A stretch of 64,000 nucleotides of DNA from G965250275 sp965250275. GTDB lineage: Bacteria; Pseudomonadota; Alphaproteobacteria; Rhodobacterales; Rhodobacteraceae. The translations under genes and the position numbers were made by a program. Under the pieces are notes generated by a model that saw only the letters and a program-made list of their open reading frames with translations, did not search any database and had not been told where the DNA came from. Within the stretch, counting starts at the first letter, position 1; each line of letters starts with the position of its first letter. Of the stretch, positions 1 to 9,010 are shown one piece after another. The stretch covers positions 4,665,971 to 4,729,970 of the forward strand of contig OZ252297.1 in assembly GCA_965250275.1 (NCBI GenBank), read 5' to 3'.

Positions 1-713
1 GTGATAGCCTCGGAGAGGGCGGCCACGTCCACCATGCGCACTTCGATGCCATCTGCCCTCAGAGCGTCGGCCCTGGCCTCCAGCAACGTATTGTAAACCT
101 CGGTCACCAACCCTGCGATTGTGGCCAGATCGGCGTCGCTGCCATCGAAGGCAGGGAAAAAGTCAATCTTGGGAAGCGTGCCAAAATAGACCGTTTCGAC
201 CCCGGAGTCCGCCAACTCGCGCGCCGCCCCTTCCAACGCATCAAGGAGCTGACCGATCCCTTCGACAGCTCCGGCGATCAAGCCCGGTATGTCGGGCACG
301 CCACCTGGGGTGTTTGCCGCGAGAATGGCACTGAAATCATTGGATCCGATCAGCAGGAACGCCGCAGCACCAGCAGGGACTCCCGCAGCTGTATCCGCTT
401 TGAAGCGTTCCACTTGCGCCGTGAGGTTGGAGTCGAATGTAGACCCGAGCGTCGAAAGGAACGGTTGCTGGGATCCGAGTGCGCGCGCGCCAGCCACGGC
501 AAAGTTTACGGCCTCAAACCCTTCCACCTGCCGCGCATATTCCACATGAGTGAACGCGTCGGACACAGCATTTTGCGCCCCGAAATTCGGCAAGGGCGGC
601 GCAAACGGACTACCTGTAGCCTCAAAAAACGCTTGCTGATACGCGCTGGTCAGGACCCCGGCATCGGTGAGGCTGTCACCAAAGTAGTAAACTGTGGAAT
701 GTGCGGCTGACAT
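1..713 (-). CDS. GDSL/SGNH-family esterase, C-terminal part cut by window edge
   Basis: The frame runs from ATG at 711-713 off the left edge, so at least 237 residues are seen. The first residues include FGDSLTDAG, the GDSL block I with its nucleophile serine. Block II appears as NFAVAGARA (about residue 70) and block III as LIGSNDF (about residue 120), with the oxyanion Gly and Asn. The catalytic His near the C-terminus lies outside the window. A strong Shine-Dalgarno (GGAGGAGA) precedes the start. There is no signal peptide at this start, so export, if any, would rely on a C-terminal signal not seen here. SGNH enzymes hydrolyse ester bonds of lipids or acylated sugars; the substrate cannot be read from the sequence. 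Confidence 0.85.
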   Translation of the reverse strand, partial: MSAAHSTVYYFGDSLTDAGVLTSAYQQAFFEATGSPFAPPLPNFGAQNAVSDAFTHVEYARQVEGFEAVNFAVAGARALGSQQPFLSTLGSTFDSNLTAQVERFKADTAAGVPAGAAAFLLIGSNDFSAILAANTPGGVPDIPGLIAGAVEGIGQLLDALEGAARELADSGVETVYFGTLPKIDFFPAFDGSDADLATIAGLVTEVYNTLLEARADALRADGIEVRMVDVAALSEAI

Positions 714-827
714 GTCTGTCTCCTCCCAAAGACTTTTTCTTTGCGAAGGAGCGTAGAGCTTAGCGACGAGCGCTCAATGCGAGTGCGCCTCAGCTGCCGT
801 AGCGTCATGCCGCGATTTTGAAATGAA

Positions 828-853
828 TGGTCCCAAACCAGGGTTTGGGACCA
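828..853 (-). terminator. Perfect inverted repeat, probable terminator after the peptide-binding protein gene
   Basis: TGGTCCCAAACC and GGTTTGGGACCA form a perfect 12-bp inverted repeat separated by two bases, 17 bp after the stop of the minus-strand gene ending at 870. On the minus strand it is followed by a T-rich stretch (TTCATTTC). The position and T content fit a rho-independent terminator, although the T run is interrupted. Confidence 0.6.
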
Positions 854-869
854 GAAAATCCGCGTTGGT

Positions 870-2348
870 TTACTCAGACCAGCTCACACCGGTCAGATCA
901 GTGGCCTGGGTCGGCGCATTGGCCCAGAGTCCCTGGATACCGGCCTTGGCCACGCTCAGCGCGGCAAGCTGGAACAGGTAACCGTTCACATAGTCATCGG
1001 CGATCATCTGTTGCGCCTGCTGCAGCAACTTGGTCCGCTCATCCGGGTCTGTAGTGGCATTCAGGGTGGTCATCAGCTCCTGAAACGCCGGATTGTCGTA
1101 TTGGAAGTAGTAATCCGGGCGCGCATAGATCCCGATATCCATCGGCTCCGTGTGGCTCACAATGGTCAAGCCGAAGTCCTTGCCCCGGAACACTGTTTCA
1201 AGCCATTGCGCCCACTCGACATTCGTTATCTCTGCCTTGATCCCGACATCAGCGAGTTGCGCTGCGATGATCTCGCCCCCGCGCCGTGCATAAGAGGGTG
1301 GCGGCAGATGCAGTGTCGTCTCAAACCCATCCGGATAGCCGGCTTCCGCCAGAAGTGCCCTCGCTTTGTCCGGATCGTAGGCAGACTGACCCGTCAGGTC
1401 GACATAGGCCGGGTTGTGCGGCGCAAAATGCGTCCCGATTGGCGTACCATAACCAAACATCGCACCGTCGATGATGGCCTGACGGTCGATCGCATGGGCC
1501 AACGCCTGACGGACCTTGGGATCATCAAATGGTGGCTGCAGGTTGTTGGTGCTCAGGATCGTTTCACCTTCGGTGGACCCAACCAGCACCTGAAACCGTG
1601 GGTCGGCCTCGAATTGGGGCAGGTTCTCCGGAGCCGGAAACCCGGAAAACGCGTCGATATCCTCTGCCATCATCGCTGCAAAGGCCGCAGTCGGATCGGA
1701 GATGAACTTGAAGGTCACATTCTCCAGAATGGCGGGGGTGCCCCAGTAGTCGTCGTTACGCACCAGATCAATCTTGTCGCCCTGAGCCCAGTCCACAAAC
1801 TTGAATGCCCCGGTTCCGATGGGGGTCTGTTTGATATCGTCAATGCTCTCTGGAGCAACGATTACCGCATCGCCCCAGGCAAGGTTGAACAGCAGCATTC
1901 CGTTGGGTTCCGCCAACGTGACCTGAACCGTTTGCGGATCCACGACCGTCACATCAGTGATCCCGCTGAACAGAGCTTTTTGAGCATTCACGCTGTCTTC
2001 CGCGCGCGCACGGTCGAGGCTGAATTTCACGTCGTCAGCATCCATCGTGGTGCCATCGTGGAAGGTGACGCCATCCTGTAGCGTAAATGTGTAAACCAGA
2101 CCGTCGTCGCTGATCTCCCAGCTCTTGGCGAGACCCGGTACAACCGATCCGTCCGCCATGAACCGCGTCAGACCCTCGAAAACGTTGGAGTAGAGCACAG
2201 AATCGATCGCCCCGGCGGCGGCACTGGTTGGATCCAGATGTGGCGGCTCGAGCTGCATGGCCACCGTGATGTCGGTTTTGGCGCTGGCCAGACTTGCGGT
2301 CAGTGCGAGCGCACTGGCCATTGCAAATCGAAGAGTGGATTGAAACAT
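870..2348 (-). CDS. Peptide/nickel-type ABC transporter substrate-binding protein (SBP_bac_5 family)
   Basis: 492 residues. An N-terminal signal peptide (hydrophobic residues 8-22, cleavage around ASA-KTD) shows a periplasmic protein. The body is a typical cluster C binding protein: ITVAMQLEPPHLDP at the mature N-terminus, then YTFTLQDGVTFHDGT near residue 95, a hallmark of DppA/OppA proteins. These proteins capture oligopeptides, glycosides, opines or nickel for an ABC importer. No permease or ATPase lies alongside, so it is an orphan component here. It sits 125 bp downstream of a CoA-transferase/racemase and a flavin monooxygenase on the same strand, which suggests co-regulation with a catabolic route. 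The substrate is unknown. Confidence 0.88.
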   Translation of the reverse strand: MFQSTLRFAMASALALTASLASAKTDITVAMQLEPPHLDPTSAAAGAIDSVLYSNVFEGLTRFMADGSVVPGLAKSWEISDDGLVYTFTLQDGVTFHDGTTMDADDVKFSLDRARAEDSVNAQKALFSGITDVTVVDPQTVQVTLAEPNGMLLFNLAWGDAVIVAPESIDDIKQTPIGTGAFKFVDWAQGDKIDLVRNDDYWGTPAILENVTFKFISDPTAAFAAMMAEDIDAFSGFPAPENLPQFEADPRFQVLVGSTEGETILSTNNLQPPFDDPKVRQALAHAIDRQAIIDGAMFGYGTPIGTHFAPHNPAYVDLTGQSAYDPDKARALLAEAGYPDGFETTLHLPPPSYARRGGEIIAAQLADVGIKAEITNVEWAQWLETVFRGKDFGLTIVSHTEPMDIGIYARPDYYFQYDNPAFQELMTTLNATTDPDERTKLLQQAQQMIADDYVNGYLFQLAALSVAKAGIQGLWANAPTQATDLTGVSWSE

Positions 2349-2473
2349 TTGACGTCCCCCTGACGGTTACTGTGACTCTGCGGGCAGTTCCGGATCAGTC
2401 TTGTCTGATCAGGGCGCACTGGCAAGGGGGCAATTCCGAGCCTCCAGCAGACAAAGGAGGGAATTTCGCTGGC

Positions 2474-3622
2474 CTACGCGCAACTGGTCTCTTCACCCCG
2501 AACAGCGCCCGGCGTGGCCCAAGCTGCACTAGCCTCTTCAAAGCTTATGGTACCGGCATCCCCGTGTGTGGGAGGATCGCTCGGTGTACCCGAAAACCTC
2601 GGACAGGGTCCCGGCTGCAGCACGCCGTCAGACTCGACGAACGTCCCCCGCGCGGCATTGTGGGGATGGGAAGGCGCTTCGGTCATGGTCAGCACCGGTG
2701 CAAAACACGCGTCGACATGTTCCAGCAGCTGCGCCCAGTCGTCCCGGTCGCGTGTCAGGAACAACTCGCGCAAGGCCGCCTGCATTCCCGCTTGCGCCTC
2801 GGGCGCGTATTGGTCTGCAAACACCGGATTTCCGTCCTGCCCGGTCACCTCGAGCAGCTTTGCAAAGAACTGAGGCTCAATCGCGCCCAGTGCAACATAT
2901 CCGCCATCGCGTGTCTCGTAGCATTGGTACCAGGCAGACCCGCCGTTCAGCAGGTCCGCACCGCGCGCGCCATCGTGCCCGATGCCGCCGGCCTTCAGTC
3001 CGTGCTGCATCACCATCATGAGCGCGGCGCCATCCGACATGCAGGCGTCCACGACCTGCCCTTTTCCGTGCGCCCGCGCGTGGGTCAGTGCAGCCAGAAC
3101 GCCGGCCACCATCATCATGCCGCCGCCCGCAAGATCAGCAACGATGTTCTGAGGCGGAGGCGGAGGCATGCCGTCCGGACCGATGGCCCACAGTGTTCCG
3201 GTGATCGCCATATAGGTCAGGTCATGGCCGGCGCGATCCCGCAGCGGCCCATCCTGCCCCCAACCGGTCATCCGCCCATAGATCAGCGCGGGATTGCGGG
3301 CCAGCATCGCCTCCGGCCCCAGTCCCAGCCGCTCCATCACGCCGGGCCGAAACCCCTCGATCAAGATTTCGGACTTGGCGATCAAATCTGCTGCCTGCGC
3401 GGCCTCGTCAGCCTCGCGCAGGTTCAGTGTCAGCGTGCGACGACTGCGGTCATAAAGATTGAATTTCTGATCCAGGCCAAAGAGCGGTTTCAAACCCGGA
3501 CGAGCGATGCGAATGACCTCGGCCCCCATGTCGGCCAGCATCATGCAGGCAAAGGGCGCCGGACCGAGTCCGGCCATCTCCACAACGCGCACGCCTTTCA
3601 GCGGGCCATTCCTGTTCAGCAT
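2474..3622 (-). CDS. Family III CoA-transferase / alpha-methylacyl-CoA racemase-like (CaiB/BaiF)
   Basis: 382 residues, the usual length of AMACR-type family members. The N-terminus reads LKGVRVVEMAGLGPAPF, the family's first beta-alpha unit. GHDLTY carries the His and VADLAGGG the Asp of the racemase acid/base pair. The protein would either transfer CoA between carboxylic acids or epimerise 2-methylacyl-CoA thioesters; sequence similarity favours the racemase type. It starts 12 bases after the stop of the upstream flavin monooxygenase, so the two are probably one operon acting on the same branched or aromatic acid. Function within the pathway is inferred. Confidence 0.82.
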   Translation of the reverse strand: MLNRNGPLKGVRVVEMAGLGPAPFACMMLADMGAEVIRIARPGLKPLFGLDQKFNLYDRSRRTLTLNLREADEAAQAADLIAKSEILIEGFRPGVMERLGLGPEAMLARNPALIYGRMTGWGQDGPLRDRAGHDLTYMAITGTLWAIGPDGMPPPPPQNIVADLAGGGMMMVAGVLAALTHARAHGKGQVVDACMSDGAALMMVMQHGLKAGGIGHDGARGADLLNGGSAWYQCYETRDGGYVALGAIEPQFFAKLLEVTGQDGNPVFADQYAPEAQAGMQAALRELFLTRDRDDWAQLLEHVDACFAPVLTMTEAPSHPHNAARGTFVESDGVLQPGPCPRFSGTPSDPPTHGDAGTISFEEASAAWATPGAVRGEETSCA

Positions 3623-3634
3623 GATTGGTTCCCT

Positions 3635-4900
3635 TTATGCGAGTGCCGACACCCGGTCTCCTGGCCTGATCCAAGCCGGCTTTGCATTCAACTCATCGAT
3701 GGAAAACCCTGCGAGCGACTTGTAGCGCGCCGCATGTGCCGCCAACTCCTCGCGCGAGATAACGTCCTCGATGCTGTCGAACGCGCCACCGCAAAGGACT
3801 TCGACCTGTTGAAGAATGGCGTCCGGACCACTGCCCCGATTGGCTTTGATCACCCCTTCGGTCAGAGGCCGCATTTGTGCTTCGTAGGCCGTCAGGGCCG
3901 AGGGGGTGACGCCATGCGCAACCATCTGTGCGCCAATGGCGCGTGCGTCGACAATGGCCTGACTGGCCCCGTTCGACCCAACCGGATACGTCGGATGGGC
4001 CGCGTCGCCCATGAGCGTGACCCGTCCCTCGGTCCAGCGCGGCAGCGGATCGCGATCGACCATCGGGTATTCGAAAACCTGTTCCGCGCCCTTGATCAGC
4101 GCCGGGACATCCAGCCACTCAAAGCGCCAGTCCTCGAACGCCGGCAGGAAATCCGCAATGTCCGCCGCCCGGTTCCAGTCTTCCTTGTTCCAGCCCAGCG
4201 ATGGATCAATGCGCAGTTCAGCGATCCAGTTGATCGTGGCCAGACCGGTCGTCGCGTCGGGCGCGGTGATCGGATAGGCCACGACCCGCTGGGTCTCGTG
4301 TCCAGCCAGCGCCATTACGGCCCCACCAAAGAACGGGCGCGCTTGGGTCGTTGCGCGCCATAGGATCGCGCCCCCCCAGATTGGGGCGCCTTCGTCTGGA
4401 TACATCTGGGCCCGAATGGCGGAATGAATCCCGTCAGCGGCGACAACAACTGTGCCCTCTTCCCGCGTACCGTCCTCGAACAGCAAACGTGCCGAGTCAG
4501 AGCCGGATTCGAAGCCTACGGCTCGCGCGCCGGTCAATATGCTCTCCGGGCCGGCGCGCTCGATCAATGTTTCGTAGAGCAGCATCTGAAGCTTGCCGCG
4601 ATGCACTGAATACTGCGGCCAATTGTACCCCGCGAAGCGCCCGCGCGGCTCTTCCCAGATCGTGTGGCCCAGCTTCGAATAAAACCCGTATTGCCGGGTC
4701 TGGACGCCGACCTCGTCCAACCGCTCTTCCAGACCCAGATCGTAGAGCTCTCGAACTGCATTGGGCTGCAGATTGATCCCCACGCCCAATGGGCGGATCT
4801 CACGGGTGGATTCGAAAATGCGGAACGGCACGCCGATCTGATGCAGCGTCAGACCCAGAGACAGTCCTGCAATTCCAGCCCCGGCAATCAATACGGTCAT
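3635..4900 (-). CDS. FAD-dependent monooxygenase, class A aromatic hydroxylase-like
   Basis: 421 residues. The N-terminal dinucleotide-binding motif is GAGIAGLSLGLTLHQIG, the DG motif is seen in AADGIHSAIR (about residue 155), and the GD motif in GDAAHPTYPVGSNGA (about residue 295). This trio marks NAD(P)H/FAD single-component hydroxylases such as salicylate or 3-hydroxybenzoate hydroxylases. The start follows a strong ribosome site (GGAGG). A short hairpin, GCCTGT/ACAGGC at 4918-4936, lies between this gene and the end of dnaA. It is the first gene of a probable operon with the CoA-transferase/racemase. The substrate is not deducible. Confidence 0.85.
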   Translation of the reverse strand: MTVLIAGAGIAGLSLGLTLHQIGVPFRIFESTREIRPLGVGINLQPNAVRELYDLGLEERLDEVGVQTRQYGFYSKLGHTIWEEPRGRFAGYNWPQYSVHRGKLQMLLYETLIERAGPESILTGARAVGFESGSDSARLLFEDGTREEGTVVVAADGIHSAIRAQMYPDEGAPIWGGAILWRATTQARPFFGGAVMALAGHETQRVVAYPITAPDATTGLATINWIAELRIDPSLGWNKEDWNRAADIADFLPAFEDWRFEWLDVPALIKGAEQVFEYPMVDRDPLPRWTEGRVTLMGDAAHPTYPVGSNGASQAIVDARAIGAQMVAHGVTPSALTAYEAQMRPLTEGVIKANRGSGPDAILQQVEVLCGGAFDSIEDVISREELAAHAARYKSLAGFSIDELNAKPAWIRPGDRVSALA

Positions 4901-4990
4901 TCATGCACCTCCGCGTTGCCTGTCAGTCAAACAGGCAGCGGGAAGCGGTGCAAGCGCGGGGAACCAGGATTGATGCGTCAGCGTGACACG

Positions 4991-6364
4991 TCAGGCTTCG
5001 AGCGCGCGACGCAGCATCTCCACATCTTCAGCGATCTGCCCGTCGATGACCTTGAGCTCTTCGATGCGCTTGACCCCGTGCATGACGGTCGTGTGGTCGC
5101 GTCCACCAAAACGGCGGCCAATCTCCGGCAAGGACCGGCTGGTCAGTTGCTTGGCAAGATACATCGCCACTTGCCGCGGTCGTGCGTAGGATCGCAGACG
5201 CTTTGGCCCGATCATGTCACTCAGGCGGATGTTGTAGTAGTCAGACACTTTCCGCTGAATCTCTTCGACCGTGATCTTGCGCTCGGAGGCCCGCAACACA
5301 TCGGCCAGGCAATCTTGGGTCAGCTCCATATCAATCTCGCGACCGACCAGCGACGCGAAGGCAAACAAGCGCGTCAGAGCCCCTTCTAGGACGCGGACAT
5401 TGGTTGAAATGCGCTGCGCCAGAAACTCCAGAACGCCATCAGCCAGCACCAAGTCCGGGTACGTCGAACGATACATCTGCACCTTAGTCTGCAAAATGCC
5501 CAGACGCAGTTCGTAATCTGTGGGGTGCAGATCCACGACAAGGCCACACTGCAGCCGCGATTTGACCCGGTCCTCCAGATCCTTGATCTCTCCCGGGGCC
5601 CGGTCGGCGGAAATGATGATCTGCTTGTTCTGATCCACAAGTGCGTTGAAAGTGTGGAAAAACTCTTCCTGAGTGCTGTCCTTGCCCGCGATAAACTGGA
5701 CGTCATCAACCATCAGCACATCCACCGAACGGAACATGACTTTGAAGTCCATCATCTTGCGTTCGCGCAAGGCCTGCACAAAGCGGTACATGAATTGCTC
5801 GGCGGAAAGGTAGAGCACGTTGAGGTCAGGACGACGCTCTGACAGTTCCCAAGCAATGGCATGCATCAAGTGGGTCTTACCCAGACCGACACCGCCATAG
5901 AGAACCAGCGGGTTGAACGTCACAGGTCCCCCCTCGCTGACCCGGCGTGCGGCGGCGTGAGCCAGCTCGTTGGGTTTGCCCACCACGAAAGTCTCAAATG
6001 TAAAACGCGGATCCAACGGTGCCGCCTGCAGAGAGGCTGCTCCTTCGACGGGCACGGCGGCGGCGGGGGCCGGAGCCGCCTCTGCGCGTCCAGCCTTGGG
6101 GCGGCTGGGGCGGGTGCCGCTGTTTGCGGCCACCTGAAAGCTCAAACGCTGGCAGGACTCGCCAGCGTTGTTGAATTCATAAAGGATAAGATCGGAAAAA
6201 TTCTGGCCGACATAGTTGCCCATGAAGTTTGTCGGAACCTTGAACACAGCCACGCCATCGGTGAGCGCCTCGAATTCCAGTGGTTCAATCCATTGAGCGA
6301 AATTGTTCTGTCCAACTGTCTTGCGCAGTCTTTGTCTGAGTTGACCCCATTTTTCCTCTGTCAT
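4991..6364 (-). CDS. dnaA: Chromosomal replication initiator protein DnaA
   Basis: 457 residues from ATG at 6362-6364. The frame stays open further upstream, but the N-terminus MTEEKWGQLRQRLRKTVG is the usual alphaproteobacterial DnaA start and TGAGG lies just before it. Domain I covers residues 1-75 and is followed by an Ala/Pro linker (about 85-115). The AAA+ domain shows Walker A GGVGLGKTH (157-165) and Walker B VLMVDDVQF. The C-terminal domain IV carries the DnaA-box reading signature GGRDHTTVMHGVKR. DnaA binds ATP, unwinds oriC and also acts as a transcription factor. The gene lies in the conserved order with rpsT and mutM upstream. Confidence 0.98.
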   Translation of the reverse strand: MTEEKWGQLRQRLRKTVGQNNFAQWIEPLEFEALTDGVAVFKVPTNFMGNYVGQNFSDLILYEFNNAGESCQRLSFQVAANSGTRPSRPKAGRAEAAPAPAAAVPVEGAASLQAAPLDPRFTFETFVVGKPNELAHAAARRVSEGGPVTFNPLVLYGGVGLGKTHLMHAIAWELSERRPDLNVLYLSAEQFMYRFVQALRERKMMDFKVMFRSVDVLMVDDVQFIAGKDSTQEEFFHTFNALVDQNKQIIISADRAPGEIKDLEDRVKSRLQCGLVVDLHPTDYELRLGILQTKVQMYRSTYPDLVLADGVLEFLAQRISTNVRVLEGALTRLFAFASLVGREIDMELTQDCLADVLRASERKITVEEIQRKVSDYYNIRLSDMIGPKRLRSYARPRQVAMYLAKQLTSRSLPEIGRRFGGRDHTTVMHGVKRIEELKVIDGQIAEDVEMLRRALEA

Positions 6365-6819
6365 TGACGCCTCACACATCCCATCACTATTGGCTCTGCG
6401 GCCATTTTGTCTTCGGTTCCGGTCCCAATCCGGCTCGCGACTACCCTGCCACCCAGAGGGTATCTGCCGACAAATAGCAGCAGACATGCGCGCCAGGTTT
6501 CTGACGCCAGACACAACAGGCCTTTATCAGGCGGGTTCAAATAAGACCGCCCGACGCACCCATTACGCGCATATGTTATGACAGGGCCGTGTGCAGGTGT
6601 TTCACCAAGCAACCCGGCAAATCGATCGAAGCAGCGGCAGCTGTCCCTTCCGATATTCGCCTCTGAGACACCTGAGTATTGCCAGATATGCCAGAGACAG
6701 CCTGTCCCCCCAAGCGAGTGAATCGCTGGAACAGGGATACCAATTTCGGGCGCGAACCGGCAACGAAACTCTGATCTTGACTCTGGCTTTCACCGCAAAG
6801 AATCTCTCGCCCTCGCAGA
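6365..6819. other. Intergenic region upstream of dnaA; no gene or DnaA boxes seen
   Basis: About 455 bases separate dnaA from the rpsT terminator. I searched by eye for TTATCCACA-type boxes on both strands and for AT-rich 13-mers and found no convincing cluster. Open frames here are short and lack ribosome sites. The stretch probably carries the dnaA promoter and its regulatory sites, but I cannot place them. Confidence 0.5.
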
Positions 6820-6863
6820 AAGTCAGCAAAAACAATAGGGGCGCCACACCGAGTGACGCCCCC
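6820..6863 (-). terminator. Rho-independent terminator of rpsT
   Basis: On the minus strand GGGGCG and CGCCCC pair around a 13-base loop that can extend the stem (TCAC with GTG). A TATTGTTTTTG tract follows. It lies 29 bases past the rpsT stop codon. Confidence 0.8.
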
Positions 6864-6891
6864 TTGTTGAACTTTGTTGATGCGTGAACGC

Positions 6892-7155
6892 TCAGCCCAG
6901 TGCTTTTACTCGCGAAGACAGCCGCGACATTTTCCGTGACGCGGTGTTTTTATGAAACACACCCTTGGACACACCGCGCATCAGTTCGGGCTGTGCAGCA
7001 CGCAGTGCGGCCGTGGCGGCATCTTTGTCGCCCGAGGCAATCGCCTCTTCGACCTTGCGCAGATACGTACGGATGCGCGACCGGCGGGCTTTGTTGATGG
7101 CAAAACGGGTTTCGTTCTGGCGGGCGCGTTTCTTGGACTGTGGCGAGTTGGCCAT
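6892..7155 (-). CDS. rpsT: 30S ribosomal protein S20
   Basis: 87 residues, the standard S20 length. The very basic N-terminus MANSPQSKKRARQNE and the helix-forming segments with SRIRTYLRKVEEAI match S20. The C-terminus has HKNTASRKMSRL, the conserved 16S rRNA-binding part. The ribosome site is GAAGGGGA before ATG. S20 binds 16S rRNA early in 30S assembly. The gene is monocistronic or last of a unit, ending at a clear terminator, and its position next to dnaA is conserved in this family. Confidence 0.97.
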   Translation of the reverse strand: MANSPQSKKRARQNETRFAINKARRSRIRTYLRKVEEAIASGDKDAATAALRAAQPELMRGVSKGVFHKNTASRKMSRLSSRVKALG

Positions 7156-7317
7156 ATTGGGGTCCCCTTCGGGTTCAGAATTCTGTCAGATTGGCGTACA
7201 GCATCCCAAACCGGACTTTCATCAACCGGGGTGAGTCGGGCCGGAGCGGGCCGCACGCGCATGTATGGCGCGCTCCGTAGCCATGTTTGACATCAATGAC
7301 AAGCCGAATCTTGGACG

Positions 7318-8094
7318 TCACTTGTCCCGGAACTGAGGTTCGCGCTTTTCAAGAAAAGCCGCCATGCCTTCCTTCTGGTCCTCGGTGGCAAACATCGCAT
7401 GAAAAACGCGCCGCTCGAAGAGCACCCCTTCGCTGAGCGTCGTTTCATAGCTTCGGTTAACCGCCTCTTTCACGGTCACAACCGCCAGCATCGATTTTTC
7501 CGCAATCTTTTGTGCGGCACCTGTGGCCTCTTCCATCAGCTTTTTGGCCGGCACAACGCGGCTCACCAGACCTGCGCGCTCAGCTTCATCCGCCGTCATG
7601 AAGCGACCTGTCAGGTTCATGTCCATCGATTTGGATTTGCCGGCATAACGCGTGAGCCGTTGCGTCCCCCCCATGCCCGCAACAACGCCCAGATTGATCT
7701 CTGGCTGGCCGAATTTGGCGGTTTCAGATGCGATGATGAAATCGCAGGCCATCGCCAGCTCACAGCCGCCGCCCAGTGCATAACCGCTGACGGCGGCGAT
7801 GATCGGCTTTCGGATCTTCGCGATCCTGTCGCATGCCTCAGCAAACAGGTTCATCGTATTGACATCGACGTAGGACAGTTCCGACATCTCTTTGATATCG
7901 GCCCCGGCCGCGAATGCTTTTTCCGATCCGGTGATGATGATGCAGCGCGCCTTGTCGTTCGCGTCCGCTTCTTCCAGAGCCGTGCACAATTCGCCCAACA
8001 GCGCATTGTTCAGCGCGTTCAGGGCATCGGGCCGGTTCAGTTTTATCAGGGCAACGTGGTCTTCAACTTCGACGATGATCGTCTCAAAGGCCAT
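7318..8094 (-). CDS. Enoyl-CoA hydratase (crotonase family)
   Basis: 258 residues, the size of short-chain enoyl-CoA hydratases. The oxyanion-hole segments are seen in AFAAGADIKEMSE (about residues 61-73) and GYALGGGCELAMACDF (about 104-119). The two acid/base positions are the Glu in CELAM and the acidic residue region of PEINLGVVAGMGGTQRLTR. The enzyme hydrates trans-2-enoyl-CoA to 3-hydroxyacyl-CoA in beta-oxidation or amino-acid breakdown. It lies between rpsT and mutM, a conserved neighbourhood in this family, which gives no clue to a special substrate. Confidence 0.93.
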   Translation of the reverse strand: MAFETIIVEVEDHVALIKLNRPDALNALNNALLGELCTALEEADANDKARCIIITGSEKAFAAGADIKEMSELSYVDVNTMNLFAEACDRIAKIRKPIIAAVSGYALGGGCELAMACDFIIASETAKFGQPEINLGVVAGMGGTQRLTRYAGKSKSMDMNLTGRFMTADEAERAGLVSRVVPAKKLMEEATGAAQKIAEKSMLAVVTVKEAVNRSYETTLSEGVLFERRVFHAMFATEDQKEGMAAFLEKREPQFRDK

Positions 8095-8158
8095 GAGTGA
8101 TGCTTTCGATTGTTCCGTTCAAAGTTGAGTCCTTAACATGCGGGCGGTCGCTTTCAAG

Positions 8159-9010
8159 TTATCTTTGGCAGGTTGGGCAATAGAAAGAGGACCGTCCCGA
8201 CTGCACAACGCGCCCGACCGAGCCGTCGCAAGCTGGATTTGAGCAAGGCTCCCCCTCGCGTCCGTAGGTGTCAAAGCTGTGCTGAAAGTAGCCCAGTTCC
8301 CCATCTGCCTGTCGGAAGTCACGCAACGAAGACCCCCCCGCCTGGATCGCTTCCTCGAGCACTTGCCGAATGATCGGGACCAGCAAGGCGACTCGCTTCG
8401 GCGCGATGCGACCAGCTTTGCGCAGCGGAGAAATTCCTGCCCGAAAGAGCGCCTCGCAAACATAGATATTCCCTAAACCTGCGACGATACGTTGATCCAG
8501 AAGGGCGGATTTCACCGGCGTGTTCCGGCCGCGAAAAGCCGCGATCAGATGTGTTTCGTTGAAATCATTGCCCAAAGGCTCTGGCCCCAGGGCGGCCAAA
8601 AGCTTGTGGGTGCCTGCCTCTGTGCTTGGGATCAGATCCATGGCGCCAAATCGGCGCGGATCGTTAAAGGTAACCCGCGCGCCATTGTCCATCGAGAGGA
8701 CCACATGGTCATGCTTGTCTTTGGCTGGATGGTCGTGGACGAATCGGCCCAGGGGGTCACCCGACACAGTCATCCGCCCCGACATTCCCAGATGGACCAG
8801 CAGAGCTTCACCGCCGCAGAGATCGACAAGGATGTACTTGGCGCGCCGGCGTAGTTGAAGCACCTTCCGACCCGTCAAACGTTCCGACATGCGCGCCGGA
8901 AACGGCCAGCGCAGGTCAGGACGGTTTACCTCGGCACGCGCGATCACCTGGCCTTCCATCACCGGGGCAAGCCCACGGCGGACGGTTTCAACTTCGGGGA
9001 GTTCCGGCAT
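8159..9010 (-). CDS. mutM: Formamidopyrimidine-DNA glycosylase (Fpg/MutM)
   Basis: 283 residues. The N-terminus MPELPEVETVRRGL is diagnostic: Pro2, exposed after Met removal, is the Schiff-base nucleophile and Glu3 the proton donor. The helix-two-turn-helix and DNA-binding loop follow, and the C-terminal zinc finger is present with CSNPAC and CPTC pairs. The first pair has four intervening residues rather than two, a spacing I believe is common in this group. The enzyme excises 8-oxoguanine and ring-opened purines and nicks the abasic site. Its start overlaps the end of the upstream membrane protein gene by 23 bases, implying co-translation. Confidence 0.97.
   Translation of the reverse strand: MPELPEVETVRRGLAPVMEGQVIARAEVNRPDLRWPFPARMSERLTGRKVLQLRRRAKYILVDLCGGEALLVHLGMSGRMTVSGDPLGRFVHDHPAKDKHDHVVLSMDNGARVTFNDPRRFGAMDLIPSTEAGTHKLLAALGPEPLGNDFNETHLIAAFRGRNTPVKSALLDQRIVAGLGNIYVCEALFRAGISPLRKAGRIAPKRVALLVPIIRQVLEEAIQAGGSSLRDFRQADGELGYFQHSFDTYGREGEPCSNPACDGSVGRVVQSGRSSFYCPTCQR

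Noticed and set aside
2294..4363. A 689-codon open frame on the plus strand
   Set aside because: It runs antisense to two clear genes (racemase/CoA-transferase and monooxygenase); its composition and lack of any motif show it is a shadow of GC-rich coding DNA.
6365..6900. oriC next to dnaA
   Set aside because: No DnaA boxes or AT-rich unwinding element could be found by eye.
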